A DNA stretch of 64,000 bases from Volvariella volvacea V23. Its lineage: Eukaryota > Basidiomycota > Agaricomycetes > Agaricales > Pluteaceae. Shown here piece by piece: positions 1 to 9,813 of this stretch. Location of the stretch: NCBI GenBank assembly GCA_000349905.1, contig KB722755.1, positions 492,542-556,541 of the forward strand. Reading direction: 5' to 3'. Each line of letters starts with the position of its first letter. The stretch's first letter is position 1. The notes beneath the pieces are model-generated. The model saw nothing but the letters and a program-made list of their open reading frames with translations. It was not told the origin of the DNA and did no database searches. A program made the translations under genes and the position numbers.

Positions 1-1400
1 TGTCGTCCCTTCCGTGTCCCTTCTCTGTTTTGTCACCACTCTCGACGACCGGCACATCCATGTCATCCTCTTCGTCGACGAGCAAGGCGACCAGGACGTC
101 GTTCTTCGCCAAAAGAAGCGCCGCCTCGAAAGCCGATTCTGCCAAGGTGTTCGCCAGCCACGCGCCCAAGGTGGGCGCCAACAACCTCAAGAAACCCAAG
201 ATCGCCAAGTCGACGGCGAGCCAACGTGATCGAGCCCTGGTAATTTGGGGAGAGTAAGTGTTTCCAGATCTCACCTTGTGTGCAGGGTATTGACATGTGT
301 TTCTCTTCTCCAGTTATATGTGCGATGACCATCCAGGCGTCGACGCTGACCAAGTCTGGGTCGACTTGTGTCGTGGTGATGCGACTGCTATGCAGTACTG
401 CATGTCCTTTCTCCAGGTCTACGTCTTGACCTCGGTACGCCAGCGTATCGTACTCGACGACAGAGAAGAGTTCGAGGAGAGAACGATCAAGTCGTCTCGG
501 TCCCTCAATACCTTCTGGAAGTCGTTGATCGCCGCCGCTGATGCTGAGGTCTTGTTGCCTATGCGAGAGGACCCGAAGAACCACTGGATGACGCTAAAGC
601 GTCCTACGAATATGCCAGGTCTGTCGATTTACTGGCTCATTTTCCCCTCTTGTTGAATATTATACATCTCTAGGTTCGTTGGATGAAGGGCCTGTCTCGC
701 AGATCAGCCAGTGGATCTACAAGGAGGGCGCCGAGATCATGTCTCTTTCGACAGTCTCTGACTACACCAAGGTCGAGTTCACGGTCACAGATATCGGTCT
801 TATCCTCAAGACTCTCTGGCTCTGTGCCGACCTCGTCGGCTTCCGTTCCCCTATCCAACGCATCATCTTCCACGCCCTCGTTCTTCTCTTCTCTTTCGGC
901 TATCGTCAGGGCATGATCATCGGTATGAAATACCGCGAGGTCGTCGTAGCTTTGATCCGCGACGACAACGGTCGACCGAGGCTGGCTACGACGTTTACGA
1001 TCAACCGTAACAAGCTCCGAACTAACGCTCTAGAGCATTCGAAGGGCAAGAAGTTCCAATTCACCACTACTCTCCTACCTTACCCCCTCCTATGCTTGAC
1101 CCACCTCGTCTGCGTCGTCGGCATCCATTTCAACATCTTCAAGGCGGGATACACGTCTGTCGACGACATCTTCCAGCGCCCCAACCTCGAGCACGTCAAC
1201 TACGTACATCTGGAGTGGCATGATGACATCCTCGATCAAAAGATCTTCCCCATGTCCTACTCCTCCTTCACGCGTACTCTGCACCACGTCCTCCTCGTCG
1301 CTGGCTTCAGCACTGTCGCACGTGTCTACGCGTTTCGTCTCGGTGCCCTCATCGAGTACGACGGATCTTTAACGCAGGCCGTGCGCAACTTCGTGGCGAG

Positions 1401-1957
1401 TGTTACGGGACAACTAACCAACAAGGGATCTTGCAGGAGAAGAGTCACAATGCTGGGGTTNNNNNNNNNNNNNNNNNNNNNNNNNNNNNNNNNNNNNNNN
1501 NNNNNNNNNNNNNNNNNNNNNNNNNNNNNNNNNNNNNNNNNNNNNNNNNNNNNNNNNNNNATTATGAGTAACTGCCCAAGGTGTCTAGGAACACTTGAAG
1601 TATAACCTAAGGGTTAACCGTTCTAGGCGCTTAAGACTTGGCTAGCGCTTAAAGTATAAGGGCGTCTATGAGACAGCCACTAGGTAGTAGCAACTTAGTA
1701 TATCTAAGGCTTATAACCAGTGCTTAGAATACAAGAGCGTGAAGACATTTAGGAGTGTTACTACTAGGGCATATAGTGTAACCTAGAAGGTGGTAACCAC
1801 TTATAATGTCCAAGGTAAGGTTGTTACTTGTGTTATAAAGACAACCCAGCTTAACGATGAGCGCTAAGAAGGCGTGAGGTGATAAGAAGGAAAGAGTAAT
1901 CGGATGTTGATGATATAATTATGCAACAAACATGACCAAACATGGAAAACCGTGACA
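1401..1957. mobile_element. LTR-type retroelement insertion (solo LTR or collapsed element)
   Basis: The insert begins TGTTACGG and ends CCGTGACA, a near-perfect short inverted repeat with the TG...CA ends of retroviral-type LTRs. It is flanked on both sides by GCGAG (1396-1400 and 1958-1962), a 5-bp target-site duplication typical of Ty1/copia and Ty3/gypsy integrases. Removing the insert plus one GCGAG restores the host DUF3435 reading frame exactly. The interior holds the 100-N gap, and 1561-1930 has a base composition unlike the host gene and no long ORF. Because the gap size is unknown, this may be a solo LTR or a full element whose two identical LTRs collapsed in assembly. Strand cannot be told. 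Confidence 0.8.
1461..1560. other. assembly gap (100 N)
   Basis: Exactly 100 N, the conventional placeholder for a gap of unknown size. It falls inside the LTR-like insertion, as expected where an assembler cannot resolve a repeat. Confidence 0.99.
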
Positions 1958-3234
1958 GCGAGCTATACCACGAAGGTCTTCGAGAACAACTATCAGACGG
2001 AGCACGTTCGTGCTGACCTCGCCAGCAAGCATTTTGGGGCTTGTGCTGGTGGAGAGTCGAGCGAGCCCCTGTTCAACGTCATGCGCGACCTATCAAAGCA
2101 GAACGACCCTGGAGCACCTCTTGAGCCTACTCCGGAGCAGAAGTCTAGCATCGAGTCTCGTCGCGACATCACTGAGCGACGGGCTGCCTACGAGGCGGCC
2201 AAGCTCAACGGAGACCCACCCGATGGCATGAAGGCGAAGAAGGCTTCCCTCAACCAACGACGATGTGCCCTCTACGACCTGCTGCTCATGGATACCCGGG
2301 AGAAGTACTTCTCCGAGGCCAACAAGCTCAGAGCGGAGGGCAAGTCGACCGACGCCCTTCGAGAGCGTTCACGTTCAGCTAGACGTCACTGCGATCATGC
2401 CGCGCTCGACGTCGGTGGCCTGATGACGCTTTGGACTGGCGAGGCAGGATTTGGGCGTACGAGCACCTCAGAGAAACTCGTTTTCGACGACAAGGCGGAG
2501 GACCGTTCGGGGAAGGCCATGGCCTGGCTACTTCATTACGCAGCTCAGGATTGGGCTCCCCTGACTCTCCATACGACGCTCCCCGCCAAGGTCTCCAAGG
2601 CTAGTTCTAGTCGACGATCCAAGGCGGCGACAGACGACAAGCCTGACCGCTGGACCTGCCTGCTATGCAACGACACATCGTACTCAACCCGCAGCTCCCT
2701 CACCCGACATAACACCGATCACCACATTCACCAAGGCACCTTCGACCAGCCGTTCCCCTGTCCACAATGCAGCCACGACGGTGTTGCCCCCCTCCAACGA
2801 TCTGCAGTGCCTTTGGATGGGCCGACCACACAGAAACGACGCACGGCAAGAGTTATGCGCCAGTTGTCACGGACAACCATCTCAACATGTCAGTCTGTCA
2901 TCGGAAACGCAAGAGGCAGACGGACGAGACGACAAAGCCGTTGATTCCAGGGAAGTTCGTCTTAGACTTGGAGGCTATGCTGAGGAAGAAGGCACGCATT
3001 GTCAGCTTGGATTGTGGTGAGCCTTACGATCTCTTCTCTGTGGACTCTTTTTCACACACGGTTGCATCACAAGATACACCGACGTCTACAGACTGTAACT
3101 CGGACACTACGCTTGTTGGACCTGCCTGGTCCGCCTCCGATGCAGGCGGTGACGTTTACCAAGGCTGGGATCCTTGTGACGGCGACGACACTGATGGAGC
3201 AGAGTCGGACTTGATGACGGGTATAGAGGCTTGA

Positions 3235-5270
3235 CGACTGATTATTTAGTAGCTAGAGTTCAGTTTGTTATTATATCTGCATTCAGACTTCTCCACTGTG
3301 CTATCGACTCGGACAAAGAATTCTCTCGCACAGCATCGAGCAGCTTCTGATAAAATACCTATCCACTGTATTACGACTTGGAGTATGGCCGTACCTACTG
3401 GGTTTCACTGCTAGGTATCCCAGGACTTACTCAGCACTCAAAGTGATAGCTCAATTCAGCGCCACCAACACTAATTTTAACTCTATCTCAGTCAGTACCT
3501 TACTCAGACCAGAGTCGCAAGTGGCAGCATTTATAACCAATCAAATCATACCACACGCAACACCTGCAATATTGGTCTGAGCCACCGATATGGCCTGCCA
3601 CCAGAAGTAATATGGCACAACCTACTTACCCAACCTCTCCTCACGCCCACGCCTAGGTCTACTTATAGCGGTAAGTTCACCCCTTATTTACGCGACTAAG
3701 TTCCTGACTCTCTATTATAGGTCTTGGCTTCTCTGGCCCAGGTGCAAGCCTAGGCCCAAGTAGTCAAGTACAGGGCTAGGTACAGATCTGGCACGCCTTC
3801 ACACACACACATATCATTTGTTTTTCAGCTCTCTGACCTAAGCTTTTAACAAAGACGACGTATTTCTCGCAAAAGCAAAGAGACGTAGAAGGTCTCTAGA
3901 TTTTGTGTTTGTGCCTGTAAGAAGAGGTCTGAACCTGAGATAATTTTAACCATAGGTAGGTTAGGTACAGAGCAGCTGTCAGACCAGTCTGCTGTTTCAT
4001 CGTCGTCGATGGCCGGCCGGGCAGATAACTAAATAGAGTCACTACCAGCACGTCAGACTGGTCTGAGAGGCTGAGCAGCAGATCAGTAAGCCCACGAAGG
4101 GGCCATGGAACTTTCGCGTGTACCAGTAAGGTCCCTACCAGTCTGTCTCACCGAGCTTGTATTCGGACCAATCCAGTCGTGCGGCTCGTAAAGCGAATGA
4201 GAATGGTAACGACCAGTCCACCCTTCAGACCAGTCCAACACACCAAACACTCAGCCCCAGCTGCTGACAGTCTGACCTACCAGTCCGCTATTCGGACTAG
4301 TCTAGGTGTATTGGTGCTCTCCACTAGACTCTGCCTTCGAAACCAGTCCGCTTTTCAGACCAGTCTATCTTTATGACCAGTCCATCTCTACGACCAGTCC
4401 ATCTCTACGACTAGTCCATCTTTACGACTAGTCTATCTTTAAGACCAGTTCATCTTTACGACCAGTCCATCTTCACGACCAGTCCATCTTCACGACCAGT
4501 TTACCTCCCAGGATAGTCTATTCTTTACGACCAGTCCACTTTCAGACTAGGCTATCCTTACGACTAGTCTACCTCTCAGATCAGTCTATTCTTTAAGGCC
4601 AGTCCGTTTTTCAGACCAGTCTATCTTTACGACCAGTCTACCTCCCAGACCAGTCTCCAGCAGGTCGGGCCACATACACCACAACTGCCCAGCATTTCGT
4701 CGTTTGCCATTCTCCAAATTGCTCTCAGAACGAGCCAAGGTCTCGGACCAGTCTATCACCCAAGCCTGCACTACCGAGAGTCTGTCCTTAGGAATAGGCC
4801 CCAATAGCAGCAAAAGAAGAAGATCAGTCGAACACTTGCCCAGCCAGGAGCAAAGTTCGATAATCGTCCAAGTAGATCCGTGCTCCCCAAACTCGCTAGC
4901 GAAAGGAGATATGGATGGCCTAATAAAAGCCCTCGTACGGTGAGACCAGGATTGGCGTCTATACCACGAGGAACGAAGCGACAACATGGATCCACAAGTC
5001 ATGTAGCGGGATCGCCAATGAAAAAGCATGATGATCATGACGACGACGACGTTTAGGGTTTGATTGACCTTGCGTGGCACTGCTCCGAGATGTCGAAGCG
5101 GTTGACGGGCCAGACAGGCGTCTACACCTCCCAATCCGACTTGATCCGACCGATCACCGAACAGCCCGGCACGGCCCGGTTGCTGTGTGGGACAACGACA
5201 GATATAACCCACGACCTCGTTGCGAGCCTCCTTCCCCCTGCCCCCCATCTCACTGCACCCCAATCATCCC
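3235..5270. other. gene-free stretch between DUF3435 relic and EEP gene
   Basis: No credible gene was found. The region is moderately AT-rich up to about 3960, then dominated by GACCAGTC-type repeats (separate entry). Long open frames on the minus strand at 4586-5263 run through the repeat array and look like repeat translation, not a protein. The last 300 bases hold the presumed promoter of the gene starting at 5271. Confidence 0.6.
3975..4760. repeat. GACCAGTC minisatellite, about 17-bp unit
   Basis: A dense array at about 4339-4655 repeats a 16-19 bp unit close to ACCAGTCCATCTTTACG, about 19 times with point variants (ACTAGTC, ATCAGTC, CACTTTCAG tails). Scattered copies of the core continue on the left to about 3980 (CAGACCAGTCTG, CAGACTGGTCTG) and on the right to about 4755. 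The core is nearly palindromic, since GACCAGTC reads GACTGGTC on the other strand. Copies alternate loosely between TTTACG and TTTCAG/CCCAG spacers. Function unknown. Confidence 0.85.
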
Positions 5271-6251
5271 ATGTTTGTCCCGCAGAAGTGTAGTCGTTTT
5301 CTGTCTGCTTTCAACCCCACCACGGGTCGCTGGACGGCCATACCTCTACTGCAGCCTACCGTGTCCATCCCGAGGCCTTCTCCTCGCTCAGCACCCAGTC
5401 CCAACGTCCGCCAGCAGCTCTCTCTCACCTCCTGGAACATCCACGCCACACCCTTCAAGCGCGTCCAGCGCTCCCAGCTCATTCTCAATCATATCCTCGA
5501 AAACAAGGCCTCCGACATCATCTTCCTGCAGGAAGTCGCGTTGGACGTCAGGCAGTCTCTGCTTGACGACCCCAGAGTACGCTCTCGCTTCCTGACGTCC
5601 GACGCAGAGGACGACACAGCTTTCACGGGCGTACCGTTCGCCACCATGACGCTGCTCTGCAAGGAGCGTTTCGTCTCTCCGGAGAAGGACACGAACGACG
5701 GCAAGGGCACGGGGAATGGGGAGAGAGAGGGAGAGGGAAGACTAGCCTCCAAGTTGATGCTCCACAACGCCTTCCGTATGACGCTCCCCAGCAGGTACGA
5801 CAGGGATGCCTTCGGCGTCAACTTCCACGACCCAACCACGCCCGGCCACGTCCTCCGCCTCCTCAACGTCCATCTGGAATCCCTCGACGCGCCCTTCAGG
5901 CGTGCCTTCCAGGTATACCTGCTCAACCGTCTCCTGCGCGAACGCGGATGTAGTGGCGGCGTCATCGCGGGGGACTTCAACGCCATCGAGCCCGAGGATC
6001 GCACCCTCGTCGAGAGACACGATCTGGTTGATGCCTGGGTCAAGTTACGCGGACCGACGACAGCCCGCGAGGAGGGGGCTACGTGGGGTGTGGGCGTAGA
6101 GCTCGAGGACGGACTTCGACCGGGGAGGTTGGATAAGGTCGTTATGCTGGGCCTGGAGCCTGTCGATATCCAGGTCCTCCAGCCTGGTCGCCTCGACGAT
6201 GGGATGCCCTGGAGCGACCACTGCGGGCTGCGCTGCACCTTTACGGTCTGA
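5271..6251 (+). CDS. endonuclease/exonuclease/phosphatase family protein (TDP2-like)
   Basis: Single-exon gene of 326 residues. The EEP fold cleaves phosphodiester bonds with a metal ion, and the closest layout is that of TDP2, which removes 5'-tyrosyl adducts from DNA after topoisomerase II failure. In order: SWNIHA (Asn that orients the metal, residue about 55), IIFLQEV (metal-binding Glu, about 85), NVHLES (His, about 200), GDFNA (catalytic Asp and Asn, about 228), and SDHCGL (C-terminal Asp-His pair, about 318). All expected catalytic residues are present. The ATG at 5271 is chosen because the upstream in-frame start is only a TTG. The first 45 residues are Ser/Pro-rich and may be a targeting or flexible tail. 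The substrate is inferred: other EEP branches (nocturnin-like, DNase-like) remain possible. Confidence 0.85.
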   Translation: MFVPQKCSRFLSAFNPTTGRWTAIPLLQPTVSIPRPSPRSAPSPNVRQQLSLTSWNIHATPFKRVQRSQLILNHILENKASDIIFLQEVALDVRQSLLDDPRVRSRFLTSDAEDDTAFTGVPFATMTLLCKERFVSPEKDTNDGKGTGNGEREGEGRLASKLMLHNAFRMTLPSRYDRDAFGVNFHDPTTPGHVLRLLNVHLESLDAPFRRAFQVYLLNRLLRERGCSGGVIAGDFNAIEPEDRTLVERHDLVDAWVKLRGPTTAREEGATWGVGVELEDGLRPGRLDKVVMLGLEPVDIQVLQPGRLDDGMPWSDHCGLRCTFTV

Positions 6252-7333
6252 ATGTGATGAGTAAGCTCTTCTTTCCTATTCGGTGGGCCTATATAACGGT
6301 ACTTTCCCTCCTCAGACGTCGATGGTCGGTCCGAGAAGGGCTCTACGCTCATGTTGCTCTGTTGACTCGTTGTGTGACCGATAGCTACTCGCTTTTTTCT
6401 CCCCTTATGTCTCTCGCCGCTATATATGATCGTATGATGATACCGTTTAAGCTGGGGTAGGACGGTGTGTGACGACTGAGTGAGACAGACGCAGTTCAGG
6501 TTCACGACAGCTTGGTAAGCACTTCGTGCTAGCTCGTCGCTCGGTCTCCAGCAACACTTGGTTGAATGGCGCTCTCAGCGCCATCTGGAGCTTCAGATAT
6601 CATAGACAAATCTGTGACGTGAGATGAGTGCGTTAGGTGGTGTACTCCCACTGGCGATATCGCTTGTACTACATAGTCGAGTTGAGAAGCTTAGCAAAAA
6701 GCGTAAAGTGCCAGCCAGAACTTGTCGAGTATCGTACGTCTACGCTGGGTAGCCACCTACTGGGCCTCTAATTCTCTGATCTTAAGTGTGGGGAGGTTGC
6801 TCAGCTCCTTCTTCCAACTGCCTGTACGAAAGCCGAAGACCTCAAGGTCGGCATTGAGCAGTGACGAAGGGACGTCACATGCAAACGAAAACAGGCTTAA
6901 GGTCAAATCACACGGGTTTATGGATCGACGAGTGGGGATAATCAAGTACGTAACAGCCCCAGCAGGCGGGCGACATTGGAGACGACTATTGGTACACGAG
7001 CAGACGACGAGAGACAGGATTGGACTTGGGAGTGCGGCTACGGAGGTCGAGGACGTCACATCGGCAGTACGGATCGTATGCAAGTTGTAGAGGACCTGAA
7101 AGCGAGTCAGACGATGCGAAGAGGAGAATCAGAGAAGGGTGAGACGAACCGAGACAACGAACAAGAATCCACGTAGGTGGGCGCCCTATGGTCAGCAGCG
7201 AAGGGAGTAAGTTCGATGACAGAGGGGGAGAATGATACAACGCACCGAAGTGACGAGGCACTCGAGATCTATAAGATCAGAGTCGCGTAATTAGTGACAA
7301 GCAGATAAATAAGAGCGAGAGGACGTTACGAAC
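6252..7333. other. gene-free stretch
   Basis: No gene supported. It contains the 3' flanks of two convergent genes. Short open frames on both strands near 6720-7090 overlap each other and show no family motif. Confidence 0.55.
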
Positions 7334-8284
7334 CTAGTTGAGCTTGAGATAAGCCCTCCACTCCTCCTCGGTCATGACATCCGTTCCCTGCGCCTCCTGT
7401 GCCTCCTTGAAGGCCGGGTAGAATGCGTTGAAGGCCATTTCAACCATGACCTTGTCGGCGGCGCTGTTGTAGGTGATCTCGCTACCCTTGTCAGTCCTAA
7501 GGTAGAGTTTCCACTCGTCCTTAGTCCAGACGAAAGCGTCGGGCGAGTCCTCAGGGAGCGTTGCCTTGTATTCCAGGTACTTCGGGTAAAAGGACTCGAA
7601 GGCCATCTGAGCCATGGCCTTCTCCCCCCGGTCCTTATAAGCAATCTCCCCGCCCTCCTTACCCGCAACATTCATCAGCTTCATGGCGTCGTCGAAGTCC
7701 TTCACCGCCTTCTCGCGGCGCGACTTGAGCCGATCCGCGCCGGCAAAGAGCTTCATGACGACCGCCTCCGAGTCGGTAGGCAAGGGTAGTTTGTCCTGTT
7801 CGACTACGTCGGCGAGGGTCATGCCCTCAGGCCTGTACAAAGTCTACATATACGGCATATCAATCACGAGCGATGAGGAGGACCAACGGTAACAGGTACT
7901 CACGACCTTCTCATCGACGATGTCGTAGGTAATGACAGGGTCGCCGACCTTCTCCATATAGGTAACGCCGCACCTGGACTCAGCGCTCGCGGTGAACCGG
8001 AAGTCACCTTTAGCGACCAAGTCGCGTACTTTGAGGCGGGGGAACGCCTTGTCGTACTGAACGAAGATGTCCACGTCCTAGTGTCAGGCTATGAGTAAGG
8101 TACCGCACTCCAATAAAGCAAGGAAAACGCGTACAGGGGTGCGACGTATTCCCCGAGCCTCCCAATAGAGGCCGCCGATAATACATACGCGGGTTGTTTT
8201 CGCCACTTGAGGGCCAACGACCTCGTACCAGCGGCGGAAAAAGGGCATGACGCCACGATGGATTGTTCCAGCGACGACGGACAT
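7334..8284 (-). CDS. hypothetical protein with an internal C-terminal duplication
   Basis: Three exons on the minus strand: 8189-8284, 7904-8077 and 7334-7843, all in phase 0 with GTATGT/CTAG and GTGAGT/GTAG introns, giving 259 residues. The family is not recognised. The N-terminus (MSVVAGTIHRGVMPFFRRWY) is basic and amphipathic, which would suit a mitochondrial presequence or membrane-associated helix, but this is inference. The last 110 residues contain two related blocks: one begins GGEIAYKDRGEKAMAQMAFE and the other GSEITYNSAADKVMVEMAFN. Each continues with an FYP...E segment and ends with W-x-x-YL (EWKLYL, EWRAYL), so the region looks like an internal tandem duplication of about 50 residues. 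The middle is acidic and lysine-rich. No signal peptide or clear TM helix is seen. Confidence 0.7.
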
Positions 8285-9813
8285 GATGGTGTGTCTGTAA
8301 AGCAAGCGGCAGCGTCAGGCTATGCGACGAAGAGGCAGAAGCAAGAAAGGAGAGCGGACGAACTATGAGTTGCGATGAGCAAGAGACGAGTGAGTCGAGG
8401 GTCCGGTTAAGACTGGGGACTCCAGCCTCTCGACTCGTCGATGTTTTATAGGGCTGAGAGTACAGAGTCAGACACGAAGTGAGCACGAGGCGTTGAGCGA
8501 CATTCGCTGCCCAGGATATACCGAAAGCACGCAATCGTGAGCAATATTCGCTTCTCAGAATAGATCCAGCACAAGAGCAGAGTGCAAGATCCGAGCGGCT
8601 CACACGAGGTAGAGGGTGCGGACGCCCCAACGCCTCCTGGCCATGCGGTATAGGGATGCCGCGATAAGGGTGTATTTTGGGACTGAACAGATGACCTGGC
8701 AAGAAGCACGACCCGGTGAGCAATGATAGTAGGATGGCGTGCTGGCACAAATCAGCTTCCTCATCCGAAGCCTGTATGCGACCGGAAGCTCCTTGTCCAT
8801 GCGGTTGTAGACAGACCGCCTGACCACGATATGGTCACGATAAGGGCGAATTTGCGAGACTGAATAGATGACCTGGCAAGAAGCGCGATCCGGTGAGCGA
8901 TGGTACCAGAATGGCGTGCTAACGAACCTCACTTTCCTCGCTTTCGAAGCTCGTCCATGTGGTATAGGCAGACCGCCTGACCACGATAAGGGCATGTTTG
9001 CGGGACTGAACGGATAAACTGGAAAGAAGCATGCTCCTGTGAGGCATGGCACCATGAAGGCGTGCTCATACGTCCTTCCCTCGCGGCCAGAGTTCAAGCT
9101 ACCGTAAGTCATGTGGATGGAAGAGTCGCGATTAGGCGATGGTGTGCTGCTTCAGGAGAGCGAGGCTTCTCACCGTCTCATTGCCTTTGCCGTGGCTGAA
9201 CTCTCAAGCATCCCATGGTCTCACATGGTAGAGCGAAAGCCCACGTCTGCCCTTGCTTGCATTCGACAGCCATAGCAGACATGCGAGGCAGTCCCGGATC
9301 CGAATCCCAAGAACGAGCTTTACGGCGTAGCAGAGTGTTGTCACGCAAAGAAAGCAACATTTTTATTTCGAGCACACGCACGGTAATACTCTTTTAAGAA
9401 AATATTTTGTAAGCCTGAGAATCCGTCGAGGAGCGACGGGGGTATCGCATCCTGTGTATAGTTAGAACAATCCAAGAGCTGTAGCTAGGAGACGTACAGG
9501 GTGCGAGTGCCAGTCTCGGCATCGTTCGAGATCGCGTTGGAAGTTTGCTCCCTATAGAGTTGTCAGAACACATAGATTTTCGTGGCCAATCAGCCGACAT
9601 GCCTTGTCGCCGTCGAAGGACGCGATGAGAAGGGATCCGAGTCCCAGAAAGAGAGCTGGACGGGGTCATCGTAGCAGAAGATAGGCTCCCTACGTAGACG
9701 TTAGAATGGATAGTAAAAGCTCTGCAGTCGAGAGACGTACTCGGAGGTCACTGACGGCTTCGTGTCGAGGATTGACTGCCTTGGGAGGAAGGCCCGTCAG
9801 AACGGTGAGACCT
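8285..9813. other. gene-free or unresolved stretch with tandem repeats
   Basis: The 8630-9110 part is a three-copy tandem repeat (own entry). Between about 9490 and 9800 the minus strand shows exon-like pieces, for example one reading EQTSNAISNDAETGTRTLYV before a stop near 9490 and one reading DPVQLSFWDSDPFSS near 9650. They could be 3' exons of the membrane-protein gene upstream or a small separate gene. I could not join them with consistent splice phases, so no gene is called. Confidence 0.45.
8630..9110. repeat. three-copy degenerate tandem repeat, period about 145-180 bp
   Basis: Three related blocks share, in order: CACGATAAGGG or CGCGATAAGGG, then GGACTGAACAGATGACCTGG or a close variant, then AAGAAGC(A/G)(C/T)G, then GGTGAGC(A/G)ATGG or a variant, then (A/G)GCGTGCT. 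The GACTGAA cores lie near 8680, 8855 and 9002. A GCAGACCGCCTGACCACGAT-like segment joins copies 2 and 3. No protein frame is conserved across copies. It is read as non-coding duplication, or as relics of duplicated exon/intron sequence. Confidence 0.7.

Larger units (their letters stand above)
60..3234 (+). pseudogene. DUF3435 tyrosine-recombinase-like (Starship captain-like) gene, disrupted
   Basis: DUF3435 proteins are tyrosine-recombinase-like; in ascomycetes they are the captains that mobilise Starship elements. Exon 1 runs from the ATG at 60 to 253, exon 2 from 314 to 618, and exon 3 starts at 674, all with clean GT-AG introns. Family features visible are the helical block with YRQG...MKYREV near 900-950, the FPMSYSSFTRTL segment, and YAFRLGAL, which carries the conserved Arg (about 1335). 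Past the insertion the reading continues with the VFENNYQ motif (likely the Tyr-bearing segment) and EHVRADL. The C-terminus carries C2H2 fingers, with CLLC...H...H near 2660-2735. Two lesions are seen: an LTR-like insertion at 1401-1957, and a one-base frameshift near the C6 run at 2787-2792. After the frameshift the frame continues to the stop at 3234 with the second finger's His pair (DHTETTH). The family call is from memory of the motifs and is fairly firm. Whether it ever mobilised anything is unknown. Confidence 0.8.

Noticed and set aside
4586..5263. 225-codon minus-strand open frame
   Set aside because: Much of it is a translation of the GACCAGTC repeat array and it overlaps the promoter of the EEP gene; no domain or codon signal.
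5489..6505. 338-codon minus-strand open frame antisense to the EEP gene
   Set aside because: Shadow of the plus-strand gene, whose catalytic motifs are all intact; the antisense product is Ser/Arg-rich and motif-free.
9215..9310. TGGTAGAGC...CCGAATCCC, superficially tRNA-like A and B boxes
   Set aside because: No acceptor stem or cloverleaf can be paired around it.
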